DNA of 64,000 nucleotides from assembly GCF_001553545.1 (NCBI RefSeq), contig NZ_CP014227.1, positions 1,718,501 through 1,782,500 on the forward strand, given 5' to 3'. A program made the translations under genes and the position numbers. This document shows positions 7,021 to 16,090 of the stretch, one piece after another. The notes beneath the pieces were generated by a model, which saw nothing but the letters and a program-made list of their open reading frames with translations, was not told the DNA's origin and searched no databases. The first letter of the stretch is position 1. Every line of letters starts with the position of its first letter. The DNA is from Capnocytophaga haemolytica. GTDB lineage: Bacteria; Bacteroidota; Bacteroidia; Flavobacteriales; Flavobacteriaceae.

Positions 7021-9864
7021 ATGGCAGAATATAAATACACAAAAGAAAAGCTATACGAGCATACGAATGACGGGCTTGACATTATTCACCGTTACCTACC
7101 GCAGTCCGTAGGCTGTGAGACTTCCACAAATAAAAAATTCAAGATTAGAGACGAAAAAACACCCTCTTGCTCTCTCTATTATGGTACACAAGTGGACTGC
7201 TACCTTGTTACTGATTATGGTACGGGCACGACTTATGACCCTCTGGGTGTTGTAACTCTGTGCACGGGGCTTACTGACTTTGTGGAACTGCTCAAAAAAC
7301 TATATGCTGAGTTTAACGTTGCTGAAAATGCTGCCTATTTTGAGCCTAACAAAACCTTTCACGATAGGGGTACGCTCCCGATAGATTACTTTAAGTTAGA
7401 GCCTAAGAAAGAGATAAAAAGCGCGCATAAGATAAACCGCTTTGTAACGCCTGAGATATGCAAGCTGTACAACGTTTACGAACTCGAGTATACAGAGCGC
7501 ATCACTAAGAAAGGGCAGATAATGCGTACCGATAGCACGCCTGATTACCCAATTTTTGCCTATTCTGACAACCTTACTGTATGGGCAAAAACCTACTGCG
7601 TTGCTGAAAAAGAAAGACAATTTAAGCATTCTTATTTTGGTAAAAAACCTTCAAAATACTATCACGGGCTGGCTCGTATCTTTGATGCAATGCAGCCAAA
7701 AGATAAACGTATTAAAGAAATACGTGAAGAACTCAAAGACACAAAAAACGCCTTTGAAAAACAAAAATTACAAGCTGAATTAGATGACCTTCTACTACCC
7801 TACATCATTATCTGCTCTGGCGGCTCTGATGGGCTTACAATTGCAGGGCTTTCCGATGAGTTTTTCCCTGTGTGGGGCAATTCCGAGAATGACATCATAG
7901 ATTACGACACTTACACTACCCTCAAAAATTGGTGTAAACATCTTTGCTATTTACCTGACTTAGACCCTTCAGGTATTCAATTTGCCTATAATTACTCAAA
8001 TCAATACTGGCAACTTCCCATCGTGTTTATTCCTAAATTCTACCTTGAAAAGAACGGCGGTAAGGACTTTCGCGATTTTGTAGCTTATTTTCCTGAAAAT
8101 GCAACTGCTGATACAATTGTGCGTGAGTTTAAAAAGTTTCTGAACGTGCCCGTATCGTATAACTTTGTGAGTGTTATTGATGGAAAATACAGAATAAATA
8201 CACGTAACTTGAATTACTTCCTCAATGGACATAATTTCTTTGTGTACAACTCTGATTTAACAGAAAAAAGCGACAATGAGGATAATGGTGTGCTCGTGCA
8301 TATTGATGAATTTAAAATCTCTATTCCTGAAAGTTCCAAAGTACGTAATTTCTGTAAGCAATTCCTTATTCGAAAGGGCACAACCGAAAAAGTGATTGAC
8401 CTTGTGGATAGTTGTAACGCTTTACGCCCTAATGATTTAAAGAAAATCACTCCGAAAACATTAGATTTCACTAAGTACGGCAAAGATTTTCAGCTGTTTT
8501 TCTTCCATAATACAGTTGTAAAAGTTACAGCTTCTGAAATTGCAACCGTAAATAAGAAGGATATTAAGAATTACGTATGGGAAAACGCCATCATAAAGCG
8601 CGATTATTGGATTTCTCACGGACTATTCTTTGAGAATTACAAAGATGAAAACGGGAAAAACCGCGTAAAACTACTACGCAACGACTGCGATTTTATGAAC
8701 TACCTTATCAATGGTAGTCGTGTACATTGGCAAAAAGAACAAGAGGCTGACCCCGATTTCCGCAAAAAGTTTATACTCGATAACCCCGTACTTTCTGAGA
8801 AAGAGCAAATCACACAAGAGCAACACTTTCTCGGCAAATGTTATGCTATCGGTTACTTACTGCACCGACAAAAACGCTTCGATTTTCAACGTTTTGTCTA
8901 TATCGTAGATGATGACGTAAAGGACAATATTTCAGATGCAAATGGTGGTACAGGTAAAGGACTGTTTTCTCAGGGTATTAAGTGCCTTGCTAATGTACAC
9001 GAAGAGGACGGTAAGAAAAAAGACCTTTTCGGCGACAGACACTTTCTTGGTGGGCTTGATGAAAGCCACGACATTATACTATTTCAGGATATGGCGCGAC
9101 AGTCCGATGGCTTCGAACGCCTTTACAACCTCGTAACCGATAGTATCGTAACGCGCCCTTTGCAGCAGAAAACAAAAACCTTTCCTTTTCAGAAGTCCCC
9201 AAAGATTATGGGCACTTTCAACTATGGTGTCAAGGATATGGACAACGGTTCTACCCAACGCCGTTTGCTGTTTGTATCCTATTCCAGTTACTACCACGCT
9301 CAGAAAGATGACCTAAAAGAGTATACCCCCGTAATGGACTTTGGACATCAATTCTTTGAGGATTGGGATAAAAACCAATGGAATACGTTTTATAACTTTA
9401 TGCTATTTTGTGTGCAGTTTTACTTGAAAAACTATAACGATTACAGCAATTTCCTTTCGCCTACTGAGAACGTAAATATAAACAATCTGAAAGCCTCTAT
9501 TGGCGATAACTTTATTGAGTGGGCTGATGGTTATTTTGTAGATGAGAACCTAAACAACGAAATACCTCGTGCTGAAATATATGCAAATTACGAGACTACC
9601 GTAGGTGCAAAATACAAAATTGGCGGACGCTTATTTAAGCAACACCTTGAAAAGTACTGCCGTCTGAAAGGATATGTATTCAACCCTGAGCGGCTACGTG
9701 GCAAGGATGGGCGTATCATTCGTACCGCTACAATCGCCACAGGCGGGCGCACCTCTATTGAGTACTTTTATATAGAGGCCCAAGAGCCCACCGATAACGA
9801 ACCCGTAACGGATGCAGCTCCTGAGCAAGAGGATAATATAGATATAGACGATTTAGCATTTTAA
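7021..9864 (+). CDS. Primase-helicase replication protein (TOPRIM plus SF3/D5-like helicase)
   Basis: 947 residues, the main replication protein of the element. The N-terminal part (about 40-100) resembles a CHC2-type primase core without visible zinc cysteines. A TOPRIM-like region spans about 258-350 (IICSGGSDGL, then LPDLDPSG near 312). The C-terminal helicase has Walker A GGTGKG near 642, Walker B DIILFQDM near 683 and a sensor-like PKIMGTFNY near 729, the order seen in SF3/D5 primase-helicases of phages and plasmids. The tail is acidic. Self-directed replication is implied; no separate polymerase or initiator was found. Confidence 0.85.
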   Translation: MAEYKYTKEKLYEHTNDGLDIIHRYLPQSVGCETSTNKKFKIRDEKTPSCSLYYGTQVDCYLVTDYGTGTTYDPLGVVTLCTGLTDFVELLKKLYAEFNVAENAAYFEPNKTFHDRGTLPIDYFKLEPKKEIKSAHKINRFVTPEICKLYNVYELEYTERITKKGQIMRTDSTPDYPIFAYSDNLTVWAKTYCVAEKERQFKHSYFGKKPSKYYHGLARIFDAMQPKDKRIKEIREELKDTKNAFEKQKLQAELDDLLLPYIIICSGGSDGLTIAGLSDEFFPVWGNSENDIIDYDTYTTLKNWCKHLCYLPDLDPSGIQFAYNYSNQYWQLPIVFIPKFYLEKNGGKDFRDFVAYFPENATADTIVREFKKFLNVPVSYNFVSVIDGKYRINTRNLNYFLNGHNFFVYNSDLTEKSDNEDNGVLVHIDEFKISIPESSKVRNFCKQFLIRKGTTEKVIDLVDSCNALRPNDLKKITPKTLDFTKYGKDFQLFFFHNTVVKVTASEIATVNKKDIKNYVWENAIIKRDYWISHGLFFENYKDENGKNRVKLLRNDCDFMNYLINGSRVHWQKEQEADPDFRKKFILDNPVLSEKEQITQEQHFLGKCYAIGYLLHRQKRFDFQRFVYIVDDDVKDNISDANGGTGKGLFSQGIKCLANVHEEDGKKKDLFGDRHFLGGLDESHDIILFQDMARQSDGFERLYNLVTDSIVTRPLQQKTKTFPFQKSPKIMGTFNYGVKDMDNGSTQRRLLFVSYSSYYHAQKDDLKEYTPVMDFGHQFFEDWDKNQWNTFYNFMLFCVQFYLKNYNDYSNFLSPTENVNINNLKASIGDNFIEWADGYFVDENLNNEIPRAEIYANYETTVGAKYKIGGRLFKQHLEKYCRLKGYVFNPERLRGKDGRIIRTATIATGGRTSIEYFYIEAQEPTDNEPVTDAAPEQEDNIDIDDLAF

Positions 9865-9869
9865 TAACT

Positions 9870-10139
9870 ATGACAAGCGAACAAAAAAACCAATTGAAGA
9901 ACCGCCTCATCGACGAGGCTAACAAGCCCGAAGTGCTCGAAGCCTTTCGTTGGTGCTGCAATAACGGTGTGCAAATATACCCTATACCCACTGATAATTA
10001 CGGCAATTATCTACGTATAGCTGTCAATATCAAAGGCAAAGAAACCATTGGTAACGAGATATACGACAAATACAATGCAGGCTTAAAGCGTCTCGAACTA
10101 TTTAAAACCATCTATAACAAAAACCATAAGAACAAGTAA
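9870..10139 (+). CDS. Small early protein, unknown (89 aa)
   Basis: Starts 6 bases after the primase-helicase stop, so it is translationally linked to it. A soluble, mixed-charge helical protein with a short beta-like centre (VQIYPIPTD) and a lysine-rich C-terminus. No family recognised. First of four small genes between the replication gene and the late promoter. Confidence 0.6.
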   Translation: MTSEQKNQLKNRLIDEANKPEVLEAFRWCCNNGVQIYPIPTDNYGNYLRIAVNIKGKETIGNEIYDKYNAGLKRLELFKTIYNKNHKNK

Positions 10140-10144
10140 AAACT

Positions 10145-10411
10145 ATGAATGAAATGCCCTTAAAGACACTCTATTATGTACGTACCAAAACCAAATTGTA
10201 CGAGCTTTACGAAAGTCAGTACAGCCGTCAAGCTATACGTAATTATATCAATGATATTATAAAAGACTATCGCCCGAATGTAAATCATAAGTGCCGTAAT
10301 GTCAGTACTCAGGAGTTCCTAACTTTTGTTGAACTCTACGGACTGCCCGACGGATACCGCCTATCAGATACATTACAAAACGAGCTAAATAACAGAAAAT
10401 TAAAAATATAA
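10145..10411 (+). CDS. Small early protein, unknown (88 aa)
   Basis: Follows the previous gene by 5 bases. Basic and tyrosine-rich in the first half (LYELYESQYSRQAIRNYIND), which looks helical and could bind DNA. No family recognised. The co-directional tight spacing suggests one early operon from 7021 to 11042. Confidence 0.6.
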   Translation: MNEMPLKTLYYVRTKTKLYELYESQYSRQAIRNYINDIIKDYRPNVNHKCRNVSTQEFLTFVELYGLPDGYRLSDTLQNELNNRKLKI

Positions 10412-10416
10412 ACAAT

Positions 10417-10659
10417 ATGACAGTAGAAGTAACAGCAGAAGTATATCCGAATGAGTTCAGTACTAAGGAACTATTAGACGAATTGGAATTTAGGATAAAA
10501 AATGATGATGATTTTGATGAGGACACCGTACTTGCAACGTTCAAGAAGATGTTCACGCTTGGGAGGAGCTTAACAGAGGCTTCTAAAATCGAGTATTTCC
10601 TTGACAACTTAGGGCGTATCACCGAAACCGATTTAAGAAATATAGTAGAAAACCAATGA
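10417..10659 (+). CDS. Small acidic protein, unknown (80 aa)
   Basis: Strongly acidic (NDDDFDEDT near residue 35) and helical. Overlaps the next gene by 4 bases (ATGA), indicating translational coupling with the ASCH-type protein. Acidic phage proteins of this size sometimes mimic DNA or inhibit host enzymes, but nothing in the sequence proves that here. Confidence 0.6.
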   Translation: MTVEVTAEVYPNEFSTKELLDELEFRIKNDDDFDEDTVLATFKKMFTLGRSLTEASKIEYFLDNLGRITETDLRNIVENQ

Positions 10660-11042
10660 AAGTAATCTTACCAATTAAACCTCAGTACGCTGAAAAGATT
10701 TTTAGCGGCGAAAAGACTTACGAACTACGCAAGCATTTGTTTAAGTACCCTATAACTCACGTTATAGTATATGCCACTGCACCTATTAGCAAGGTAATAG
10801 GCGAATTTGAAGTAAGCCATATCATCGCAGCGCACCCTATTGAGCTTTGGAATATGATACGCTTGTCAGAAGATAAATCATTAGCCTGTGTAACAATAAG
10901 AGAGTTTATTAATTACTTCGACCTAATGAAATACGCCCTTGCCTTAGCAATAAAAAATCCTACTCTTTTCGATAAACCCCGCCCCCTGTCAGATTATGGA
11001 CTTACCCACGCCCCTCAGTCGTTTGTCTACTACGATGAATAA
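10656..11042 (+). CDS. ASCH-domain (PUA-like) protein
   Basis: 128 residues. The N-terminus (LPIKPQYAEKIFSGEKTYELRK) is the diagnostic opening of ASCH domains, a PUA-like fold that binds RNA or modified nucleosides. The pattern continues with VIVYATAPISKVIGEFEV. Phages commonly carry ASCH proteins as possible RNA-binding regulators or nucleases; the target here is unknown. Last gene of the early operon, followed by a terminator. Confidence 0.8.
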   Translation: MKVILPIKPQYAEKIFSGEKTYELRKHLFKYPITHVIVYATAPISKVIGEFEVSHIIAAHPIELWNMIRLSEDKSLACVTIREFINYFDLMKYALALAIKNPTLFDKPRPLSDYGLTHAPQSFVYYDE

Positions 11043-11047
11043 CAACC

Positions 11048-11073
11048 GCCCTGCCTCTCGCAGGGCTTTTTTT
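11048..11073 (+). terminator. Early-operon terminator
   Basis: GCCCTGC (11048-11054), five-base loop, GCAGGGC (11060-11066), then seven T. It isolates the early genes from the late operon. Confidence 0.85.
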
Positions 11074-11079
11074 GTGTCC

Positions 11080-11129
11080 TTCCGTGCTCTTCCGTGCTCT
11101 TCCGTTACCGTCCGTGCTCTTCCGTGCGT
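11080..11129. promoter_or_regulatory. Five 10-bp-phased TTCCGTG boxes upstream of the late promoter
   Basis: Units start at 11080, 11090, 11100, 11110 and 11120: TTCCGTGCTC twice, TTCCGTTACC, GTCCGTGCTC, TTCCGTGCGT. The spacing is exactly one helical turn, placing all sites on one DNA face. The array ends 20 bases before the -7 box, covering the place where a -33 element should be and is not. Probable binding site of a late-gene activator or of the repressor. Confidence 0.7.
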
Positions 11130-11149
11130 CTCTTCCTTGCCTTCTACCG

Positions 11150-11157
11150 TACCTTTG
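11150..11157 (+). promoter_or_regulatory. Late promoter -7 box
   Basis: TACCTTTG matches TAnnTTTG, with a start site expected near 11164 and a leader of about 53 bases. No TTTG lies at the normal -33 distance, consistent with dependence on an activator bound to the phased array. Confidence 0.65.
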
Positions 11158-11216
11158 CCCCGAAAGTTTTAAGTCATAATTGTTAATATCATAATTTTTT
11201 TCATTAGAACAGATGT

Positions 11217-13019
11217 ATGGAACTCACTGCTGCCGACATAAACGCATCGCTGCGCCGTCCAATTCAATCAGGGTTGGTGTACGCGGCGTTTATGCCAGCC
11301 AGTGATTGCAGTTCTACGTGGCTCGTCAAGGGCAATACCTCTCTATCAATAGCTAATATGAAAGAGACCGCCCTTAAATACCGTCACCACACTGAGAAGC
11401 TGCAAAAGCAGTTTTTCAACGACAAAAACCTTGAAAAACTATGCAGAGACATACACGATTTTCTGTTCAATAACATACAGTATAAACTCGATGGCGAAAA
11501 ACAATTACTACGCTCTCCTGCCTGTACGTGGGTCAGCCGCAACGATGGGGTAGACTGCAAGAGTTACAGCATTTTTGCCTCTACCATACTGCTCAATGCA
11601 GGTGTTAAACACTATATGCGCCGCATCAAGCAAGCCAGCAAACCCGACGGGTTCACTCACGTGTATATCATCGTACCGAAGAACCAGCGGACGCTGAAAA
11701 AAAGTACATTGACAGACTATTACGTAATTGATGGCACTATCAATAGCCTGCAAGAACTACCTTATATCGAAGCCGATGATGTGCTTGTCGAACCTAAGAA
11801 GAAAAGAGGTTTAGGGGCAGCGCAACAAACCGATTATAAAGGAGATGATATAGACAGTTATTTGGATAGAGGTTATAACGATGCACTGCTGAGCTACGAG
11901 CAAGCGCACAAAACAGGTAGTATTGAGGGGGCTATTAAATTAGCCAATGAGAATGCTAAGATTGACGCTGCCAGTGGGGCCATTACCGCGATTGCAACCG
12001 CTATTAATCCCGTTGCAGGTGCTGTTGTGGGCGCTGTGGCTGCCGTAGTATCACTACTTTTCCGTTCTCGCAGACCTGACCCTTGCGCTGGTAGTTTTTA
12101 TATTCCTGACGAAATTAACAACAACTTGAAAAATCGTTTTAACGAGAGCTTTAAAAAGTCGATGTTAAGAGTTCAGGAGCATATTAACAAAGGTACGGAA
12201 GCAGCCGCTGTAAATGAGCTTAACTCAATGTTGAAAAACATAGACTTAGGCATTGCACATTTCACATCTGAGATACAGAAAGAAAGTAATCCGTGTAGCA
12301 AAGCCGCTCTAATAGGTTATACTGATTTTGTAGGCAAAATAGCCCAAATCATAGAGAACTTTTTAGTAGGCTTAAAAGCAGTTATGGGTGAGTACTACAA
12401 TGTTACAGAAGTAAAAAAGAAAGGTTCCACCGCAGAGCGTACTTGGTACTTTATCATTCCTAACGGGCGCCGCCCTGTGGAAGCTACTTATAGGGTAATC
12501 ATTTTTGAAAGCCGCGATAAAAAGAAAGGCGTATATCCTTATGGTACTGAGCAAAATTTTGACGATTGGCTCAATGAAAACACGATGGATTTAGCTAAGA
12601 AGTACGGCGATAGCGTGGCTAAACAGTATTACGCTGAGATGCTCCCTTTTAAAGAAAAGATTGCTGCCATTCGGAAGAATGTATATGTGTCTGTACCTGT
12701 ACAACTCAGTATGGAAGACAAACTAAGAGCGCAAGAGTACTCTATATACCTGAAATACGATAAGGAGTATCAAGCCGAGCTACTGGCTAAAACCAAGAGC
12801 GCAAAAGAAGCCTATACGGCAGCAAACTTAACCTTTTGGGAAGAGCTGAAAAAAATACGAGCGCAGCGCCTCTATGACGAAAACAGGCGTGTGGAGAATA
12901 TCGCAAAGATAGCCCAAAGCAATGCAGATGCAAAGGCAGGTTTAGAGCAGAAGAAAACGCTTAACTACTTGCTGTTTGGTGCCATAGGGCTGGCAATGCT
13001 GGCAGTTATAAAGAAGTAA
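11217..13019 (+). CDS. Transglutaminase-like membrane protein, first late gene (600 aa)
   Basis: A transglutaminase-like cysteine-protease fold is suggested by Cys114 (GVDCKSYS), His148 (FTHVYII) and Asp172 (YVIDGT), in the correct order and spacing. Residues about 250-285 form a Gly/Ala-rich hydrophobic segment (NPVAGAVVGAVAAVVSLLF), then a long helical region, and a final membrane helix ending AVIKK. Such domains in phages cut peptidoglycan or cross-link proteins. With two membrane segments it could be a virion protein acting at cell entry; this is inference. Confidence 0.7.
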   Translation: MELTAADINASLRRPIQSGLVYAAFMPASDCSSTWLVKGNTSLSIANMKETALKYRHHTEKLQKQFFNDKNLEKLCRDIHDFLFNNIQYKLDGEKQLLRSPACTWVSRNDGVDCKSYSIFASTILLNAGVKHYMRRIKQASKPDGFTHVYIIVPKNQRTLKKSTLTDYYVIDGTINSLQELPYIEADDVLVEPKKKRGLGAAQQTDYKGDDIDSYLDRGYNDALLSYEQAHKTGSIEGAIKLANENAKIDAASGAITAIATAINPVAGAVVGAVAAVVSLLFRSRRPDPCAGSFYIPDEINNNLKNRFNESFKKSMLRVQEHINKGTEAAAVNELNSMLKNIDLGIAHFTSEIQKESNPCSKAALIGYTDFVGKIAQIIENFLVGLKAVMGEYYNVTEVKKKGSTAERTWYFIIPNGRRPVEATYRVIIFESRDKKKGVYPYGTEQNFDDWLNENTMDLAKKYGDSVAKQYYAEMLPFKEKIAAIRKNVYVSVPVQLSMEDKLRAQEYSIYLKYDKEYQAELLAKTKSAKEAYTAANLTFWEELKKIRAQRLYDENRRVENIAKIAQSNADAKAGLEQKKTLNYLLFGAIGLAMLAVIKK

Positions 13020-13035
13020 ATAAAACAACAAGACT

Positions 13036-13815
13036 ATGTTTGATACAGTATATAATACAAAACATACAGGATTAGGCTTTAGAGATGGTTTTATGTACTC
13101 TTATGATAATATGTTGGAAATGCAAGAACTTATTTATCGTAGAGAAGCTCTAAAAGCTAATACCATTTCCTTACAGAACTATTTGCATAATGCTGAGAAT
13201 GGAGAACAACAGAAAGTATATACAGCCTTAGAAGCAAAGTCTATTCACTTAAAGAAAAAGTTAGTAGACTTACAAGTAGATGTTGAAGGGCTGAAAAAGA
13301 TAAAAACGGCTTGGGAAGAGAACCCCGAAGTAGCTGCTGTAAGATTTGGACTTGGCAGTAAGATTGATGAGAGCCTTATTAAGGAAATGAAATATGGTGT
13401 TGATAGAAAAACCTATGAAAATCTTTTAGCGCAATTGAGAAACTTTGAAGTTCTGAAGGCTACCCTTGAAGAGAGAGCAGAAAACATCAAAAAGCGCTTA
13501 TCGCCTGAGAATATACAGCTTTTCCGTGATGAAGTGGCGAAGTTAGAAACAGAAGTTACTAAGCTCGAAGCTGAAAAGAAGTCTCTCACCGAAGAGATTG
13601 ACAACCTGAAAAACGCTTACAACCTTCGCAAAGAGACTGAAAAGCTCGCTTTGGAGCAAGAGCGCCAACAGCGCGAAGCCAATGCTCAAGCAGTAAACGC
13701 TAAAGCACAGAGCAAAAAGCAGAATAACACCATTCTCCTTGTGGCGGGCGCGGCGATTTTAGTTTGGGTGCTCCTCAGTGGAGACGATAAGAAACACGTA
13801 ACCGTAACTGTTTAA
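13036..13815 (+). CDS. Coiled-coil protein with C-terminal membrane anchor (259 aa)
   Basis: Almost entirely helical. Residues 30-90 and 140-220 are heptad-rich (LETEVTKLEAEKKSLTEEID), then one membrane helix (about 230-247, ILLVAGAAILVWVLL) and a short charged tail. 16 bases after the previous gene. A membrane-tethered rod or spacer in the particle is plausible. No family recognised. Confidence 0.65.
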   Translation: MFDTVYNTKHTGLGFRDGFMYSYDNMLEMQELIYRREALKANTISLQNYLHNAENGEQQKVYTALEAKSIHLKKKLVDLQVDVEGLKKIKTAWEENPEVAAVRFGLGSKIDESLIKEMKYGVDRKTYENLLAQLRNFEVLKATLEERAENIKKRLSPENIQLFRDEVAKLETEVTKLEAEKKSLTEEIDNLKNAYNLRKETEKLALEQERQQREANAQAVNAKAQSKKQNNTILLVAGAAILVWVLLSGDDKKHVTVTV

Positions 13816-13819
13816 TGCT

Positions 13820-14230
13820 ATGAGAGTGACAAAATTACAAGGATTAGGTGCTAATTGGGGGTTAATCACTAATATAGGTAATACAAGTGCTAACCTCGTC
13901 AATGCAGGTGCTAACGCTTACGCAGCATTTAATCAGGGGAACAACAACAGCGGTAGCGGCGGCGGCGGTGGAACCGTAGACAATAGCACTACAAACATCT
14001 ATCAAGCCCCCAAGAGTGCAGAAGAAATCGCCTTAATGAAGCGTCAGCAAGAAGAAATTGAGCGCAATAACCGTACACAGAACGCCTTGCAAATGCAGAA
14101 CCAAGCCAATATGTGGCGTATGATGGATAAAAGTACAAAGCAGCCTGAGAAAGAGGATAACACACCTATTTACCTGTTGGGTGGAATTATCTTAGTAGGT
14201 GCGTTCCTAATAGCAATGAATAAAAAGTAA
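13820..14230 (+). CDS. Gly-rich protein with C-terminal membrane anchor (136 aa)
   Basis: Asn/Gly-rich N-terminus with a run of five glycines near residue 50, a Gln/Asn-rich helix (70-105), then a membrane helix and the end IAMNKK. It starts 4 bases after the preceding stop. One of the recurrent late proteins with a terminal single span followed by lysines. Confidence 0.62.
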   Translation: MRVTKLQGLGANWGLITNIGNTSANLVNAGANAYAAFNQGNNNSGSGGGGGTVDNSTTNIYQAPKSAEEIALMKRQQEEIERNNRTQNALQMQNQANMWRMMDKSTKQPEKEDNTPIYLLGGIILVGAFLIAMNKK

Positions 14231-14234
14231 GACA

Positions 14235-14846
14235 ATGGAAGCAGAATTAGACATATACCAATTAGCGGCCCCCTTAGCAACGGTGCCCACAACAAGCTAC
14301 GGCGTAAAAACCACAACGCCAAGCGTTACCACTCCTACCTTTAAGCCCAGTGGTACGGTAGATATGAGCCGATACAACCGCGTAACGCTCAACCAGTCGC
14401 AGCTCAGACAAGCCGACAGACTGGCAAGGCAGCAGGCAAGGAAAAATCAACCTTCCTACTTTGAGCGCAACGGAGAACGCCGCTTTGATACGATTGTAAA
14501 CGGGTTGAAAGACCTCATTAGTACAGGTATCAGCGGTTACGGACTGGTTCAATCCATACAAGGCAAAGGTGGGTATATCACCGATGAGAACGGCAACAAG
14601 CAGTATCTCACACAAGAGGACTATAACGCCATTCGTGATTACAGTAGCAGTATGGCATCACAAGCCCAAGCCAACGGTATGGACTTTATGCAAATGATGA
14701 TGATGATGATGAATATGATGAACCAAAAAAACAATGGTGATGATAGCGCCGACAGGTCTAAGGGCAACAATACCATTTTATACGTCGGTTTAGGCGTTGC
14801 TGCGGTGGCCCTCTTAGGCTTCGTAATGATGAGTAATAAAAAGTAA
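14235..14846 (+). CDS. Thr-rich protein with C-terminal membrane anchor (203 aa)
   Basis: Thr/Pro-rich N-terminus, a basic helical segment (about 60-80), a methionine cluster near residue 155 (six Met in a row, encoded by ATG repeats), then a membrane helix and the end MMSNKK. Same topology and ending as the protein just upstream. Unknown function, candidate minor virion protein. Confidence 0.62.
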   Translation: MEAELDIYQLAAPLATVPTTSYGVKTTTPSVTTPTFKPSGTVDMSRYNRVTLNQSQLRQADRLARQQARKNQPSYFERNGERRFDTIVNGLKDLISTGISGYGLVQSIQGKGGYITDENGNKQYLTQEDYNAIRDYSSSMASQAQANGMDFMQMMMMMMNMMNQKNNGDDSADRSKGNNTILYVGLGVAAVALLGFVMMSNKK

Positions 14847-14889
14847 TCCATAAATAAGAATTTTCAAAACATTAAACAAAGTAAAGAAA

Positions 14890-15348
14890 ATGAGTAAATT
14901 AAACCAAAAAACGATAACCAGCGCGGGCGTAGCCACAGTAAGCGCACTTGCTGGGGGAATGGCTTCAAGAGTGATTGCCGACAACGTGCCACTCTTCAAA
15001 GACAAGCCAGTGTACAAAGCTGCCATCTTAGGCGTTGCCGCAGTGGTAGGTGCGGCCCTTATCACTCCAAAGGACGACACCACCAAAGCACTGCAATTCG
15101 CCTTATATGGTGCAGGTGCCGCTCAGCTGAACGAGACTGCTAAGCTCGCACTGAGCAGCAAGCAACCGCTCAAAGAAGGTGTGTTGAAAACCGCTCTCGG
15201 CGCACCAGATACAGAGTACGTATTGGTAGACAATACAATGTACCCTGCCGAACAAACCCAAGACGTAGACTATCAGGAGGTCCTCGACAATCCATTTCCT
15301 GACAATGCCCCTCGCTTCTTGGCTCAACCCGAATTTGCTGCTGTCTAA
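14890..15348 (+). CDS. Multi-span membrane protein upstream of capsid candidate (152 aa)
   Basis: Hydrophobic Ala/Gly-rich stretches at about residues 10-30, 42-60 and 68-82, then a soluble acidic C-terminal half. A small integral membrane protein placed directly before the capsid candidate is the expected place for an abundant internal-membrane protein of a tailless virus, but no homology was recognised. Confidence 0.6.
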   Translation: MSKLNQKTITSAGVATVSALAGGMASRVIADNVPLFKDKPVYKAAILGVAAVVGAALITPKDDTTKALQFALYGAGAAQLNETAKLALSSKQPLKEGVLKTALGAPDTEYVLVDNTMYPAEQTQDVDYQEVLDNPFPDNAPRFLAQPEFAAV

Positions 15349-15411
15349 CCGATAGGCTTTTGCAGCAATCCTAACGTAATCAATTCATTAATAAAGCTAA
15401 AAAAAAAGAAT

Positions 15412-15999
15412 ATGGCAAATTATTTATTATCAAATGAGGAGCAATTCCTCAGAGTATGTGAATTTTTGGCGAACCACGCCGCAAGCAAGGGCATCAATAT
15501 GCCAATTTCACGTATGAAACCAACCCCAACAGGGTTGTATATCGCCAGTCCATTCACTGCTGGCGGTAAGGTTTCCCTACTGCAAAACGTAACTGTAAAG
15601 CAAGTAGGTGTTACTAACTTCGACGGTCAAACGTTGGAGCAAGACCGTTACGCAGTCATCGATGGGGTTACCATTATGTACGGCGAGGCTGCACCAACTA
15701 AAAAGGTTTGGGAAGTAGACTACTCAAAAGACCTTCCAGAAGTGCTCAAAAACTCCCAGTTGGTGGTAATGCAGCAAAACGAAGTAGTAATTAGCCTTCC
15801 TATTGAGGACGTCAACAACGCTAAAAAGTCAGAGGACTTTGTACGTAAGTTGAACGCTTTGGCGCTCTTAGTGCCAAACCAAACCATCGATATTTATATC
15901 GATACCCCAGTAGGTAGTAGCATCACACCTGCTGCATCAGGCAACTCTTCATTCGTGAAGGTAATTTTGACAGGTTCAGAAACCTACCTGAAACGATAA
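15412..15999 (+). CDS. Candidate major capsid protein (195 aa, beta-rich)
   Basis: No membrane helix and no signal peptide, and mostly alternating beta-strand patterns (VSLLQNVTVKQVGVT, YAVIDGVTIMYG, QTIDIYIDTP, SFVKVILTG) after a helical N-terminus. It has a 63-base AT-rich leader of its own and is followed immediately by a hairpin terminator, as is common behind very highly expressed capsid genes. The size would suit a single jelly-roll. No sequence motif proves this; the call rests on position, composition and elimination of other candidates. Confidence 0.45.
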   Translation: MANYLLSNEEQFLRVCEFLANHAASKGINMPISRMKPTPTGLYIASPFTAGGKVSLLQNVTVKQVGVTNFDGQTLEQDRYAVIDGVTIMYGEAAPTKKVWEVDYSKDLPEVLKNSQLVVMQQNEVVISLPIEDVNNAKKSEDFVRKLNALALLVPNQTIDIYIDTPVGSSITPAASGNSSFVKVILTGSETYLKR

Positions 16000-16019
16000 T
16001 CATTCACATCAATTCATTG

Positions 16020-16054
16020 AAATAGCCCTGCCTTTAAACGGGCGGGCTATTTTT
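16020..16054 (+). terminator. Internal terminator after capsid candidate
   Basis: AAATAGCCC pairs with GGGCTATTT, with further pairs inside (GCC with GGC), and is followed by T residues. It lies within an otherwise continuous operon, so it probably sets a step-down in expression rather than a stop. Confidence 0.75.
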
Positions 16055-16090
16055 GATTTAACACATTACAAACGTAAAAATATTTAGAAT

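Noticed and set aside
9410..9425. TTTTGTGTGCA copy inside the primase-helicase gene as a further arm site
   Set aside because: A single copy in coding sequence, far from both ends, best explained by chance.
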